64,000 nucleotides of DNA from Paenibacillus senegalimassiliensis (GCF_001486585.1 NZ_LN909044.1:1-64000), one strand, 5' to 3'; shown: positions 8,854-18,192, numbered from the stretch's first letter. Numbers and translations are program-made. The notes: generated by a model from the sequence alone, not told the origin.

Positions 8854-10078
8854 AGGGGCTCGCCTCCTTCTGACGCGGCTGTGTGAAGAGAGACAGGTCT
8901 ACAACTCCAACCCCACGTTCCTTAAGCTTCTGTGCCAGCAGGGATGAAGGAGTCGATGAGGACAAACCGCAGGCGCACCAAATTTCCGCCGCGATCCCAA
9001 GCTCGGTGAGATGGAGCACACCTTCCGCCAATTCCGAGGTCATACGTCCCGTGATGACGGTCAGGCCCATACCTTGAGATAACAATCCCGGCCACTCTCG
9101 CTTAAGCAAATGCTCCGCAGACCCGCCGATCCCAAGCCGTAATCCGGCTAACGGTTCCAGACGATCGTAGAGCGCAGAGCCCGGAGTAGGCACAGAGGCT
9201 CCCGTCCATGAGCCCAGACATAACCGCGCCTTGCCCATGTCACCCGTGCCCGCCTCCCGGCGGAGCCAGGACGCAGCGGCCGAAACGGCTGTCTCAAAGG
9301 ACTCCTCGCTACCAGACGAAGAACTGGTAACATAATCGTCCGTACTTGTGCTTAGCAGCAAATAACTGGCCTCTGCCTCCTGCTCCTCAGAAATGCGCGA
9401 CAGCAATGTGTCCTTCTTGGCGGAATATTTCCAATGAATGAAGCGCAGCGGGTCGCCCGGCATATAGGCTCTCAACCTTCCGGGTGCCGAGGAGAGTAAT
9501 GTGGAGTTCGGAGAGAAGGCTCCGCCTTCCTCAAGACCTCCTTGAGCCGATGCCTCCGGCAGACTTTCTGCCAAGGTAGCCGGATATACCACCAACGGCT
9601 TCTCTGTTCCGATGCTTCGGCTGCGCTTGAACCAGCCGAAGGGATCACCCCAGCTAAGCCGTAATGTTGTCTCCTTATATATGCCCCGGGGCAAGCCGGG
9701 CATTGTATACTCCGCTTGATAGTCCCGGCGCAATCCGGATAGGAAGATTTTCGAACCAGGACCAGCCGTGTTTCCCCCTCCAGCATGAGCAAGCAATTCG
9801 TCTTCGACCTGAAGCCAGAGCGGTGGCAGACCACCCTCGCAGCTTACATTTATATTCATCCTGATCTCATCGCCTGCCACGGGATGATCGGGAAGCCATG
9901 TACGCTCCACCTTGATTCGGCGCGGCCCAAACCAGGCCAGCATCGCACCCTGTATCATAATAAATCCGGTTAGCAGCAGCAGAAATAAGGTGGACACTCC
10001 TCCGCGCCAGGCATACCAGGCTCCTAGAGAACCGGCAGCCGCAAGGATAATCAGCCAAGCCCCTGCTGTAGACCTCAT
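8840..10078 (-). CDS. yeaD: DUF58 domain protein (YeaD-like)
   Basis: 412 aa. Two N-terminal hydrophobic helices are followed by a cytoplasmic domain with the DUF58 signature GDPLRFIHWKYSAKKDTLL near residues 208-226, a VWA-related fold. DUF58 proteins are nearly always partners of MoxR AAA ATPases, and that gene lies directly upstream with a 4-nt ATGA overlap (10075-10078). Its downstream end overlaps the transglutaminase gene. This coupling supports a single functional complex; its actual job is unknown. Confidence 0.87.
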   Translation of the reverse strand: MRSTAGAWLIILAAAGSLGAWYAWRGGVSTLFLLLLTGFIMIQGAMLAWFGPRRIKVERTWLPDHPVAGDEIRMNINVSCEGGLPPLWLQVEDELLAHAGGGNTAGPGSKIFLSGLRRDYQAEYTMPGLPRGIYKETTLRLSWGDPFGWFKRSRSIGTEKPLVVYPATLAESLPEASAQGGLEEGGAFSPNSTLLSSAPGRLRAYMPGDPLRFIHWKYSAKKDTLLSRISEEQEAEASYLLLSTSTDDYVTSSSSGSEESFETAVSAAASWLRREAGTGDMGKARLCLGSWTGASVPTPGSALYDRLEPLAGLRLGIGGSAEHLLKREWPGLLSQGMGLTVITGRMTSELAEGVLHLTELGIAAEIWCACGLSSSTPSSLLAQKLKERGVGVVDLSLFTQPRQKEASPYVSA

Positions 10079-11040
10079 GATGAAGCCCCTAGCCGGGCGT
10101 ATATGGGCACGTCGACTCGGGCCAGCACATCCGCAAGCGCCTGCTCTCCGCGCAGGTCAGCCAATTTGGCCTCCGTCTTCAATACAAGCCGGTGTGGCAA
10201 CACCGCCGCTGCTACAGCCTGCACATCATCGGGCGTGACGAACATGCGCCCTTTATAATATGCCATCGCCTTTGCAGCACCCATCCAGGCCAGCGTTCCG
10301 CGCGGACTGATACCAAGCGCAATTTGCGGGTGCCGCCGTGAGGCGTCCGCTACGCTAACCATATAGCGCTTAATTGCATCATCCACCAATACACTGCGAA
10401 CCTGTCGCTGCATCGCCATCATTTCCTCCGGCACCAACACCGGCTTGATCTCGGCTTCTGATGACCAGATATCCATACGTCCCAGCATATTAATCTCCTG
10501 CTCGGGTTCTGGATAACCGAGTGTCAACCGCATTAGAAAGCGATCCAACTGCGCCTCCGGCAAGCGGTATGTCCCTTCATATTCCAGCGGATTCTGCGTA
10601 GCCAGCAGCAAGAACGGCTTCGGCAAGGAGCGGGTTACCCCATCCACCGTTACCTTGCGTTCTTCCATCGCCTCCAATAGAGCAGACTGCGTCCGCGGAG
10701 CCGCCCGATTAATCTCATCAGCAAGCAGCATATGGGCAAATACAGGCCCTGGACGAAATTCAAATTCGCCATGCTTGGCATGATAGACATTCACCCCAGT
10801 TACATCCGAAGGCAACAGATCAGACGTGAACTGAATTCGTCCCAGTGTCCCGCCGATGCAAGCCGCGAGTGTACGAGCAAGCAGTGTCTTCCCTACTCCA
10901 GGCACATCCTCTAGCAAAATATGACCACCTGATAGCATCGCCACTACCGCTAGCTCAATTTCCTTCTTCTTGCCGACAATCACACGATCCACCCGTTCAA
11001 CCAGACGCTCTAGCAGATATTGTGCGTGATCCTGATTCAT
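10075..11040 (-). CDS. yeaC: MoxR family AAA+ ATPase (YeaC-like)
   Basis: 321 aa, the usual MoxR length. Walker A is EDVPGVGKT at about residues 44-52 and Walker B is LLADEINR at about 105-112. Downstream, ATQNPLEYEGTYRLPEAQLDRF is the conserved sensor-1 and second-region block. MoxR ATPases act as chaperone-like activators of partner proteins, commonly a DUF58/VWA protein encoded next door, as here. First gene of the three-gene cluster; it has no close upstream gene on this strand (the polysaccharide deacetylase ends at 11183), so a promoter probably lies in 11041-11182. Confidence 0.93.
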   Translation of the reverse strand: MNQDHAQYLLERLVERVDRVIVGKKKEIELAVVAMLSGGHILLEDVPGVGKTLLARTLAACIGGTLGRIQFTSDLLPSDVTGVNVYHAKHGEFEFRPGPVFAHMLLADEINRAAPRTQSALLEAMEERKVTVDGVTRSLPKPFLLLATQNPLEYEGTYRLPEAQLDRFLMRLTLGYPEPEQEINMLGRMDIWSSEAEIKPVLVPEEMMAMQRQVRSVLVDDAIKRYMVSVADASRRHPQIALGISPRGTLAWMGAAKAMAYYKGRMFVTPDDVQAVAAAVLPHRLVLKTEAKLADLRGEQALADVLARVDVPIYARLGASS

Positions 11041-11182
11041 CGTAAACTCCCTCCATCCCAGTAAGTACCTACCATACCGGTAATCTATGAATCAGTGTCC
11101 CCACAAACTAGGGGAAATAGACATAGAAGATAGAGGATCTCAGGAAATCTATCAACCGAAAGACAACGGGCGTACTACGCTT

Positions 11183-12553
11183 CTAAAGAGCCTGGACCCA
11201 ATGTTCATCTCCCGTAGAGGATGCCTGAATCACTGGATGCCCTAGAGCTTGCAGGAGTGGTCGCAAAGGAACCCACAGGGCGTCATTCTTCCGTTCCACT
11301 TCGGCAATCTTCGTCACGAAGGTCACTCCGCCCCGCTCACTCGTCAGTACGCCTTCCTTAACATCCAGGGTTACAGAAGCATCCCCCCAGTTAATTACCG
11401 CGGTCTGTTCATCACCGTTCCACCGTACCTCCGCACCAAGCTGCTCCATAGCCGAACGTACCGGCACCCAATACTGCTGCTTCATCAATTCGTATTCTCC
11501 TGCCGCAAGCCTGGTCTGGACCCCTCCAGCCTCCACTCTAAGCGGCAATGCTGGACCAAATAGAGCAGCATTAGGCTCAATGTTAGCGGCTACCCAAGCC
11601 TTGGAGGGTGTGAGCCGGGCCTTGTCCTTCATTGCCGGAGAGACAGCAAAGTGAACAGGGGGTTGTTCAGACGACAACGTTCGGAAGACGTACCCTTGTT
11701 TCTTATAGAAATCAATAATTTCCGGAAGCGCCTTGACCGATTCGGCGTGCCCCTTCCCATCATGCAGCAAGACAATCATATTATTCTGGAGCCTGGACCC
11801 CTTAACGTTACTCACGATTTCAGCCGCAGGCACGCCCTTGCGCTTGGAATCACCGCTGTCCACATTCCAATCGAAGACAGTATATCCTCCTTGCTCCAGC
11901 AGATCGAAATAGGTCTGATCGAAATGACCATACGTGCCTCCGGGCGCTCGTACCAGCGGAGTCCGCGTACCTGTGATTTCTCGCAGCACCTCCTCGGTCG
12001 CCTTGATCTGCTTCCAGAAGTGGCCAAAGCTGGCATACAGCACATCGTATTTGTGATCATACGAATGATTGCCTAGAGCATGTCCCCCATCCACAATGCG
12101 TGTAATTACTTCCGGGGAACGCTTAGCCTGCTCGCCAAGCACGAAGAAGGTGGCCTTCACCTTTTCCTCCTGTAAAATTTTCAGCACCTGATCCGTGAGC
12201 GGACTGGGCCCGTCATCAAAGGTCAAATAGACAACTTTATCCGATTCAGCCTTCTTCGTCTCTTTCACTGCCTTCGGCTTTGCGGCACTCAAGGACACGG
12301 GTGCAAGTCTCACCAGGACAGGGACGGAATTGGCCTCCTCGTCTGCTTGAACCGGGTCAGCATATACTCCTTTAATTGTTGTATCTATCATCGGCTTAGC
12401 GGGTGAGGGCTTCTCCGTCTCTTGAGCCTTGGCCTGGGGAAGAACGGCTTCCCCAAGACTGGGCGGGAACGGCATATGAAGCATAATCATGCTGCCTAAC
12501 ACTATTGCGATCATGCCTGCGAACCATCGTTTGGAAATCCACTTTTGTTTCAT
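11183..12553 (-). CDS. Polysaccharide deacetylase with C-terminal copper-amine-oxidase-N-like domain
   Basis: 456 aa with an N-terminal membrane anchor or signal segment (about residues 11-30). The NodB-type carbohydrate esterase 4 domain carries motif 1 TFDDGP (111-116), motif 2 HSYDH (163-167), motif 3 RAPGG, motif 4 DWNVDSGD and motif 5 LLHD, so all metal and catalytic residues look intact. The last ~110 residues (VPVRSAMEQLGAEVRWNGDE and LWVPLRPLLQALGHPV) resemble the copper amine oxidase N-terminal-like domain that many Paenibacillus exported proteins carry, probably for wall contact. It likely removes N-acetyl groups from peptidoglycan or another envelope polysaccharide. It appears to be monocistronic. 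Confidence 0.88.
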   Translation of the reverse strand: MKQKWISKRWFAGMIAIVLGSMIMLHMPFPPSLGEAVLPQAKAQETEKPSPAKPMIDTTIKGVYADPVQADEEANSVPVLVRLAPVSLSAAKPKAVKETKKAESDKVVYLTFDDGPSPLTDQVLKILQEEKVKATFFVLGEQAKRSPEVITRIVDGGHALGNHSYDHKYDVLYASFGHFWKQIKATEEVLREITGTRTPLVRAPGGTYGHFDQTYFDLLEQGGYTVFDWNVDSGDSKRKGVPAAEIVSNVKGSRLQNNMIVLLHDGKGHAESVKALPEIIDFYKKQGYVFRTLSSEQPPVHFAVSPAMKDKARLTPSKAWVAANIEPNAALFGPALPLRVEAGGVQTRLAAGEYELMKQQYWVPVRSAMEQLGAEVRWNGDEQTAVINWGDASVTLDVKEGVLTSERGGVTFVTKIAEVERKNDALWVPLRPLLQALGHPVIQASSTGDEHWVQAL

Positions 12554-12650
12554 TTACCCTCTACCTCCGCCATTCAAGTTAATGGTTATTATATGAATTC
12601 AGTTGCGTTCTGGTAGATTGTATGAAGCTAGACAAATAAATAGACTCAAA

Positions 12651-12682
12651 AAAAGAGCGATGCCGGATTCCTCCGGACATCG
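12651..12682 (-). terminator. Terminator of bcp
   Basis: On the minus strand GCGATGTCCGGA (12671-12682) pairs with TCCGGCATCGC (12657-12667, one mismatch) and is followed by TCTTTTTTT. It lies 18 nt after the bcp stop codon. Confidence 0.85.
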
Positions 12683-12700
12683 CCCCTTCTTGCCTATTCC

Positions 12701-13186
12701 CTACTTGGCCGTCTCCTGAATCGCAGCCAGCACTTCCTCCACATGCCCCTTGACCTTCACTCCACGCCATTCGCGAATGAGCTTGCCCTCCTCATCAATC
12801 AGGAAGGTGGAGCGCACGATTCCCTCATATTCGCGTCCATATAGCTTCTTAAGCTGCCAAACGCCAAACATGCGGCTCACCTCATGATCTTCATCCGACA
12901 ATAACGGAAAGTTAAGCTCCTTCTTCTGAATGAATTTATCATGCGAGGCGACCGTGTCCCCGCTAATGCCCAGGACTGCTGCGCCATGCTCACCAAATAC
13001 CTGCTGAAGATCGCGGAAATCGCAGGCCTCCTGCGTACATCCTGGCGTCATATCCTTGGGATAAAAATAAATGACCACCTTACGGCCACGAAATTCAGAT
13101 AACGAGACTTCGGCTCCTCCGCTGGCGGGAAGACGAAAATCCGGGACCGGCTCGTCCAATCTAACCAACTGTACTTGTTCCGACAC
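12701..13186 (-). CDS. bcp: Thiol peroxidase / peroxiredoxin of the Bcp (PrxQ) family
   Basis: 161 aa. The peroxidatic Cys50 lies in TPGCTQEAC with the resolving-type Cys55 five residues later, the 2-Cys PrxQ arrangement. It reduces hydrogen peroxide and organic peroxides using thioredoxin. The start is the GTG at 13186: AAGGAGGAA sits 6 nt before it, and the longer open frame (TTG at 13204) would begin inside the ribosome binding site. Divergent from the LCP gene. In B. subtilis the homologue ygaF also neighbours gsaB, which is two genes away here. Confidence 0.92.
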   Translation of the reverse strand: MSEQVQLVRLDEPVPDFRLPASGGAEVSLSEFRGRKVVIYFYPKDMTPGCTQEACDFRDLQQVFGEHGAAVLGISGDTVASHDKFIQKKELNFPLLSDEDHEVSRMFGVWQLKKLYGREYEGIVRSTFLIDEEGKLIREWRGVKVKGHVEEVLAAIQETAK

Positions 13187-13220
13187 GATATATTCCTCCT
13201 TCAACGAAATGAAGCTAAAA

Positions 13221-13249
13221 TTGATTGTAGCCCTAAAAGAAATTATAAT
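13221..13249 (+). promoter_or_regulatory. Promoter of the LCP-family gene
   Basis: -35 TTGATT (13221-13226), a 17-nt spacer and a perfect -10 TATAAT (13244-13249), about 60 nt before the LCP start codon. It lies within the divergent spacer shared with bcp. Confidence 0.75.
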
Positions 13250-13315
13250 GTAATGTTGTGTAGTATATCTATATGATAACCGAATTTATCGCCTTCTGCG
13301 AAAGGAACGAACCTA

Positions 13316-14395
13316 ATGACGAAACGCACAAAACGAATCATCCTCTGGTCCGTGATCGGAGTCCTGGTTGCCGTGGCTGGCTTTGCTGCTTATTTCTTTA
13401 CCGCGGTCTATAATCAGGTGGATAATTTTCAAAAAGAAGGGGAGCAATCTCCATTCTATAACGTACCTCCGACGGAAACAAAGGTTCCTGAACCGCCCAA
13501 ATGGGAAGGCACGGAACGCGTTAATATTTTGCTGATGGGTGTGGATGCCCGCGGGCTCAGAAAAGGAGAAATTCCCCGCTCGGATACGATGCTGGTCGCT
13601 TCCCTTGATCCCGTGAGCAAGAAGGCCTATCTGTTCTCGATCCTGCGCGATACCTATACGCAAATACCGGAATATGGTACGGATCGAATCAATACAGCCA
13701 TTACGCATGGTCCTAATACTGCGATGAAGGCCGTGTCTGATCTGCTCGGCATTTCCGTCCAATATTACGTCTATACCGATTTCCAGGGATTCATCGAGCT
13801 GGTGGATGCCGTGGGCGGTGTTGAGTTTTATGTAGAGAAGGATATGCGTTACACCAGTAAGGCGGACAATCACGAATTTGATATCGACCTCAAGAAAGGG
13901 CAGCAGCATCTGGATGGGGATACCGCCCTGCAATATGTACGGTTTCGCCATGACGCCCTCTCCGACTACACACGGACGGAACGGCAGCGGAACTTCCTGA
14001 AGGCTGTGGCAGACAAAATGAAGTCGACCACGTCCATCATGAAGCTCCCTTCTATCCTGGAGAAGATCAATCCTTATGTCGACACCAACCTGTCCATTCA
14101 GGATATGTGGAAGCTGGCAACTGTCGGCTACGACAGCCAGATGGTGGCGAGTGAGCAGATCCCTCCCATGGAATTGCTGGAGGAGATGACCGTTGGCGGC
14201 TCATCCGTGCTTGGCGTACGTAGTGAAGAAGGATTGAAGCAATACGTACAGGACGTATTTAATAAAAGCGAAGAAACCGGGACGGATAGTGACAGCACAT
14301 CTGGAAACGGTACAAATAGCGAAGGCAACAGCAATGACAATAATGGCGGCTCGGGCAACGGCAGCGCAAGCAGTGAAGACTCCTCCGGTCCATGA
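13316..14395 (+). CDS. LCP (LytR-CpsA-Psr) family cell-wall polymer ligase
   Basis: 359 aa. One N-terminal transmembrane helix (about residues 8-27) anchors an extracellular LCP domain: NILLMGVDARG, RSDTMLVASLDP and ILRDTYTQIP at the start, and YVRFRHDALSDYTRTERQR near residue 205, the arginine-rich segment that binds the polyprenyl pyrophosphate. LCP enzymes transfer teichoic acid or other anionic polymers from lipid carriers to peptidoglycan. The last ~45 residues are Ser/Gly/Asn-rich and probably disordered. GAAAGGAACG precedes the ATG. The terminator overlaps the stop codon. Confidence 0.9.
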   Translation: MTKRTKRIILWSVIGVLVAVAGFAAYFFTAVYNQVDNFQKEGEQSPFYNVPPTETKVPEPPKWEGTERVNILLMGVDARGLRKGEIPRSDTMLVASLDPVSKKAYLFSILRDTYTQIPEYGTDRINTAITHGPNTAMKAVSDLLGISVQYYVYTDFQGFIELVDAVGGVEFYVEKDMRYTSKADNHEFDIDLKKGQQHLDGDTALQYVRFRHDALSDYTRTERQRNFLKAVADKMKSTTSIMKLPSILEKINPYVDTNLSIQDMWKLATVGYDSQMVASEQIPPMELLEEMTVGGSSVLGVRSEEGLKQYVQDVFNKSEETGTDSDSTSGNGTNSEGNSNDNNGGSGNGSASSEDSSGP

Positions 14396-14412
14396 CCGGG
14401 GGAAGTTTTTTT
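14379..14412 (+). terminator. Terminator overlapping the LCP stop codon
   Basis: CTCCTCCGGTC pairs with GACCGGGGGA around a CAT loop and is followed by AAGTTTTTTT. The 5' arm encodes the last amino acids, and the TGA stop (14393-14395) lies in the loop and 3' arm. Transcription therefore ends almost immediately after the coding region. Confidence 0.75.
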
Positions 14413-14498
14413 GCGTCAATATTACTCTGTAAGAACTTGTTCAACTTATGTAGAACGAACTACAAACCTTATTTTGTCTGGAAAGGAAGTCATGAATC

Positions 14499-15809
14499 AT
14501 GAATCGATTGCAATCAGAACGACTGTATGAAGAAGCACTTCAACATATCGTAGGAGGCGTCAACAGTCCCTCCCGCTCTTTCAAAGCGGTTGGCGGCGGG
14601 GCGCCTGTTTTTATGAAAAAAGCCGAAGGAGCCCATTTCTGGGATGTGGACGGCAACCGTTATGTCGATTATTTGGCAGCCTACGGCCCGATTATTACCG
14701 GCCATGCCCATCCGCACGTTACCAAAGCCATTCAGGAGGCGGCAGCCAACGGGACCTTGTACGGTACACCTACAGAGCTGGAAATTCGCATGGCCCGGAT
14801 GTTGAAGGAAGCCATCCCTTCCATGGATAAGGTGCGGTTTGTCAATTCGGGCACCGAAGCCGTCATGACAACCATTCGCGTGGCCCGCGCCTATACGAAG
14901 CGGAACAAGATTATCAAATTTGCCGGTTGCTACCATGGCCACTCTGACCTGGTGCTGGTTGCGGCAGGCTCTGGCCCGTCCACACTAGGCATTCCCGACA
15001 GTGCAGGAATTCCGACCAGCATTGCCCATGAAGTCATTACCGTGCCTTTTAATCAAACGGAAGCCTTGCAAGAGGCCCTGGAGAAGTGGGGCGACGATGT
15101 TGCGGCGGTTATGGTCGAACCGATCGTCGGCAACTTCGGCATGGTCATGCCCAAGCCAGGCTTCCTGGAAGACCTCTGCCGTCTGGCACGGCAGCATGGC
15201 GCTCTCGTCATCTATGACGAGGTGATTACCGCCTTCCGCTTCCATTACGGCTCCGCGCAAACCTTCGCCGGGCTGCAAAATCATGAAGCCATCCAGCCCG
15301 ACCTGACTGCGCTTGGCAAGATCATCGGCGGTGGTCTGCCGATTGGCGCCTACGGCGGCAGCAAGGAAGTGATGGAGCAGGTAGCCCCACTCGGTCCAGC
15401 CTATCAGGCCGGTACGATGGCAGGTAACCCTGCTTCCATCTCTGCCGGGATTGCCTGCCTGGAGGTTCTCCAAGGCGCTGGCGTCTACGAAGAGATGGAT
15501 CGGCTGACCGTGAAGCTGACGGACGGCCTGGCTGAGTCAGCCCGCCGCCATAACGTACCACTGACGATCAACCGTATTCGCGGCTCGTTCTCCACTCATT
15601 TCTGCGATCACCCGGTCACGGACTATGAGGAAGCGCAGGATACTGATGGTGAGGCTTTTGCTGCCTTCTTCCGAGCAATGCTGAATAGGGGCGTGAATCT
15701 GGCACCATCCAAATATGAAGCCTGGTTCCTGACCACGGCGCATACGGATAGCGATATTGATTTCACCCTGGAAGCAGCCGATGCTGCATTTAAAGAAATT
15801 TCGCAATAA
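14499..15809 (+). CDS. gsaB: Glutamate-1-semialdehyde 2,1-aminomutase (GsaB/HemL type)
   Basis: 436 aa, full length. It is a class III PLP-dependent aminotransferase that turns glutamate-1-semialdehyde into 5-aminolevulinate for heme synthesis. Visible features are [16 protein letters not shown] (PLP phosphate site), [19 protein letters not shown] and the Schiff-base lysine K274 in ALGKIIGGG. No other heme gene is nearby, and B. subtilis has a second copy (gsaB) next to bcp, so this is more likely that paralogue than the hem-operon hemL. GGAAAGG precedes the ATG. A BASS transporter follows after 21 nt and is probably co-transcribed. Confidence 0.92.
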   Translation: MNRLQSERLYEEALQHIVGGVNSPSRSFKAVGGGAPVFMKKAEGAHFWDVDGNRYVDYLAAYGPIITGHAHPHVTKAIQEAAANGTLYGTPTELEIRMARMLKEAIPSMDKVRFVNSGTEAVMTTIRVARAYTKRNKIIKFAGCYHGHSDLVLVAAGSGPSTLGIPDSAGIPTSIAHEVITVPFNQTEALQEALEKWGDDVAAVMVEPIVGNFGMVMPKPGFLEDLCRLARQHGALVIYDEVITAFRFHYGSAQTFAGLQNHEAIQPDLTALGKIIGGGLPIGAYGGSKEVMEQVAPLGPAYQAGTMAGNPASISAGIACLEVLQGAGVYEEMDRLTVKLTDGLAESARRHNVPLTINRIRGSFSTHFCDHPVTDYEEAQDTDGEAFAAFFRAMLNRGVNLAPSKYEAWFLTTAHTDSDIDFTLEAADAAFKEISQ

Positions 15810-15830
15810 ATTGGAGAGGAGGCCAGACCT

Positions 15831-16799
15831 ATGCTCATTGAACTCAACCGCAAACTAAACAAGTTAATGCCCTTAATTACACCTACCGGCATTCTCATTG
15901 GCATCCTTTGCGGGAGCAGTCTGGCCTCCTATACTTATCTTTCTCCGTGGTTATTTGCCTTTATGACCTTTGCCGGCAGCATTAGCCTGAGCTTCAGGGA
16001 CTTCCTGAACGTGCTCAAAAAGCCGCTCCCGTTAATGCTCTGCCTGTTCATTTTACATCTGGCCATGCCCGTACTGGCGATGACAGTAAGCCATCTGTTG
16101 TTCCCCGGAGACGCTTATATGCTGACCGGATTTGTCCTTGCAGCCGTCATACCTACCGGAATCAGCACCTTTGTCTGGGTCAGCATTTACAAAGGCAATA
16201 TCGCCTTGACCCTGTCAATCATCCTGATTGATACGCTGTTGGCCCCCTTCATTGTGCCCGGGGTGCTATCCTTGCTGGTCGGCGCCAGTGTTCGCCTGGA
16301 TGCCTTGTCGATGATCGGCAGCTTGTTCTGGATGATCGTCGCCCCTTCCCTGCTTGGGATGCTGCTCAACGAATGGAGCAAGGGGAAGATTATCTTGTCC
16401 TGGGGACCGTGGCTTAATCCCTTCTCCAAGCTAGGAATGGCTTGCGTCGTTGCCATCAACGGTGCGGTGGTCGCGCCTTATCTGAGCGACTTCAGCCCCA
16501 AGCTGCTTGGACTGGCCGCCGTCATCATCCTACTAGCGCTAGTCGGCTATCTGCTGGGCTTTGGCTTGTCCCGGCTGACCAGGCTTAACCAGTCAGATAA
16601 GGTCGCCCTGGTCTTCAATGGCGGTATGCGCAACATTAGCGCGGGGGCGGTGCTGGCGGTAACCTATTTCCCTGCTCCGGTGGCCGTTCCAGTCGTGCTG
16701 GGCATGGTGTTCCAGCAGTTGACAGCCTCGCTGATCGGCCTTGTGCTTGGGCGTCAAAATCGCAGGCAGCATCAGACTGACACAGCTTCTGCTGCGTAA
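15831..16799 (+). CDS. BASS family (bile acid:sodium symporter-like) transporter
   Basis: 322 aa with about nine or ten hydrophobic helices and almost no soluble segments. The pattern matches the BASS/SBF superfamily: TFAGSISLSFRDFLNVLKKP early, VLAAVIPTGISTFVWVSIYKGN in the middle, and FNGGMRNISAGAVLAVTYFP near the end, the region contributing to sodium and substrate binding. Bacterial members move pantoate, pyruvate, bile acids or other organic anions; the substrate cannot be told here. It follows gsaB by 21 nt, with GGAGAGGAGG before the ATG. Confidence 0.85.
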   Translation: MLIELNRKLNKLMPLITPTGILIGILCGSSLASYTYLSPWLFAFMTFAGSISLSFRDFLNVLKKPLPLMLCLFILHLAMPVLAMTVSHLLFPGDAYMLTGFVLAAVIPTGISTFVWVSIYKGNIALTLSIILIDTLLAPFIVPGVLSLLVGASVRLDALSMIGSLFWMIVAPSLLGMLLNEWSKGKIILSWGPWLNPFSKLGMACVVAINGAVVAPYLSDFSPKLLGLAAVIILLALVGYLLGFGLSRLTRLNQSDKVALVFNGGMRNISAGAVLAVTYFPAPVAVPVVLGMVFQQLTASLIGLVLGRQNRRQHQTDTASAA

Positions 16800-16912
16800 G
16801 TTCAGGCTCCGGCAGGCAGCATGAAGAAACAATATGTTGCAGCAGACGGATAACGGCACTACGGGTTGATCTAAAGCTCCGCTTAGATAGATCTATGTTC
16901 TTTGTTGATAGA

Positions 16913-16976
16913 TTGCGATATCATGAATAGATACGTACAAGATCTGCATCCGTTGGCTGGAGTAGCCATTGGGTGC
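16913..16976 (+). promoter_or_regulatory. Promoter and 5' hairpin of the methionine-synthase-like gene
   Basis: -35 TTGCGA (16913-16918), 17-nt spacer, -10 TACAAG (16936-16941). The predicted transcript would begin near 16948, almost exactly at a two-part hairpin: GCATCC/GGGTGC (16946-16951 and 16971-16976) enclosing TGGCT/AGCCA (16954-16958 and 16964-16968) with a GGAGT loop. No S-box (SAM riboswitch) sequence is visible, although related B. subtilis genes have one. The hairpin could stabilise the mRNA or affect translation. Confidence 0.5.
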
Positions 16977-17004
16977 AAATACACATCAGAAGGATGGGAG
17001 TCCC

Positions 17005-18123
17005 TTGAACCAAGCTAAAGTCCAACTACAACGTAACATCCCTCCCTTCCGGGCCGATCAGGTAGGCAGCCTGCTGCGGACGGAAGCCATCAAGCAAGCC
17101 CGTGAAGGGCGCGCAACCGGGCGCATCACTGCCGAGCAACTTCGGGAAGTCGAGAATGAAGAAATTCGCCGTATGGTGGACAAGCAGAAGGAAATCGGCC
17201 TCCAGGCGGTGACAGATGGTGAATTCCGCCGGGCGTGGTGGCATTTTGATTTTCTCGAAAATTTGGACGGCGTGGAAGGCTACGAAGCAGAAAGTGGCAT
17301 TCAGTTCCACGGCGTACAATCCAAGGCTCACAGTATCAAGGTTACGGGCAAAATTGATTTCAACAATCATCCGATGCTCGAAGACTATAAATTTCTGCAT
17401 GGTTTGGCAGGTACACATACCGCCAAGATGACGATTCCCAGCCCAAATATGCTTTATTATCGCGGTAAAATCGAAACACCGCTGTATGAAGACAAGGAGC
17501 AATTCTTCCAGGACCTCACCAAGGCCTATAAGAAAGCGATTCGCGCTTTCTACGATGCAGGCTGTCGGTACCTGCAACTGGACGACACCTCCTGGGCCGC
17601 CTTCTTCACCCAGGAATCTCGCGACAAACTGATTGCTGAAGGGAAAGATCCAGAGCAACTGCTTGAAATATCGACCAGAATGATCAACGAAGCGATTGCA
17701 GATCGTCCAGCAGACATGTATATTACGATGCACATTTGCCGTGGTAACTTCCGTTCCACCTGGACGGGCTCCGGGGGTTATGATGCCGCGGCTGAGGCTA
17801 TCTTTGCCGGCCTGAACCTGGACGGATTGTTCCTGGAATTCGACGATGAGCGCTCCGGCGGCTTTGAGCCACTTCGCTACGTGCATCGCCCTGACTTACA
17901 GGTTGTCCTAGGGCTGGTTACCTCCAAATTCGGTGAGCTTGAGGATCAGGAAGCCATCAAACGCCGGATCGAAGAAGCCTCCCGCTATGTCGGTCTTCAT
18001 CAGCTTTGCCTGAGTCCGCAATGTGGCTTTGCCTCCACCGAGGAAGGCAATCTGCTAGCCGAGGAACAACAATGGGCCAAGCTGCGCAGCGTCGTGGATA
18101 TCGCCAACGACGTGTGGAAATAG
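17005..18123 (+). CDS. Cobalamin-independent methionine synthase-like protein (YxjG/YxjH family)
   Basis: A 372-aa protein equivalent to the C-terminal catalytic half of MetE. Zinc ligands are visible as His and Cys in MHICRGNF, Glu in FDDERSG and Cys in SPQCGFAS. The N-terminus FRADQVGSLLR is typical of YxjG/YxjH, which methylate homocysteine to methionine with a folate or other methyl donor. The start is uncertain: I favour TTG at 17005, about 5 nt after GGGAG, giving LNQAKVQLQ; the frame stays open to a TTG at 16969, but that start falls inside the upstream hairpin. Flanked by its own promoter and a strong terminator, so probably a single-gene unit. Confidence 0.85.
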   Translation: MNQAKVQLQRNIPPFRADQVGSLLRTEAIKQAREGRATGRITAEQLREVENEEIRRMVDKQKEIGLQAVTDGEFRRAWWHFDFLENLDGVEGYEAESGIQFHGVQSKAHSIKVTGKIDFNNHPMLEDYKFLHGLAGTHTAKMTIPSPNMLYYRGKIETPLYEDKEQFFQDLTKAYKKAIRAFYDAGCRYLQLDDTSWAAFFTQESRDKLIAEGKDPEQLLEISTRMINEAIADRPADMYITMHICRGNFRSTWTGSGGYDAAAEAIFAGLNLDGLFLEFDDERSGGFEPLRYVHRPDLQVVLGLVTSKFGELEDQEAIKRRIEEASRYVGLHQLCLSPQCGFASTEEGNLLAEEQQWAKLRSVVDIANDVWK

Positions 18124-18137
18124 ACGATTAGAACGAC

Positions 18138-18182
18138 AGCACCCCCCGCCAATACAGAGCTTGGCGGGGGGTGCTTTTTTAA
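18138..18182 (+). terminator. Terminator of the methionine-synthase-like gene
   Basis: A perfect 15-bp stem, AGCACCCCCCGCCAA (18138-18152) with its complement at 18161-18175, followed by a T run. It lies between the convergent ends at 18123 and 18193. Confidence 0.93.
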
Positions 18183-18192
18183 AATTCATGAT

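Noticed and set aside
13187..13315. PerR box in the bcp/LCP spacer
   Set aside because: TTATAATGTAATGTT resembles half of a PerR box, but the second half does not match; it is better explained by the -10 of the LCP promoter.
16800..17004. SAM riboswitch (S-box) before the methionine-synthase-like gene
   Set aside because: Expected by analogy with B. subtilis yxjG/yxjH, but the conserved S-box core sequences were not found; only a local hairpin is present.
17026..17886. 286-codon minus-strand frame inside the methionine-synthase-like gene
   Set aside because: Antisense to a clear enzyme gene with intact zinc ligands; no ribosome binding site or recognisable domain.
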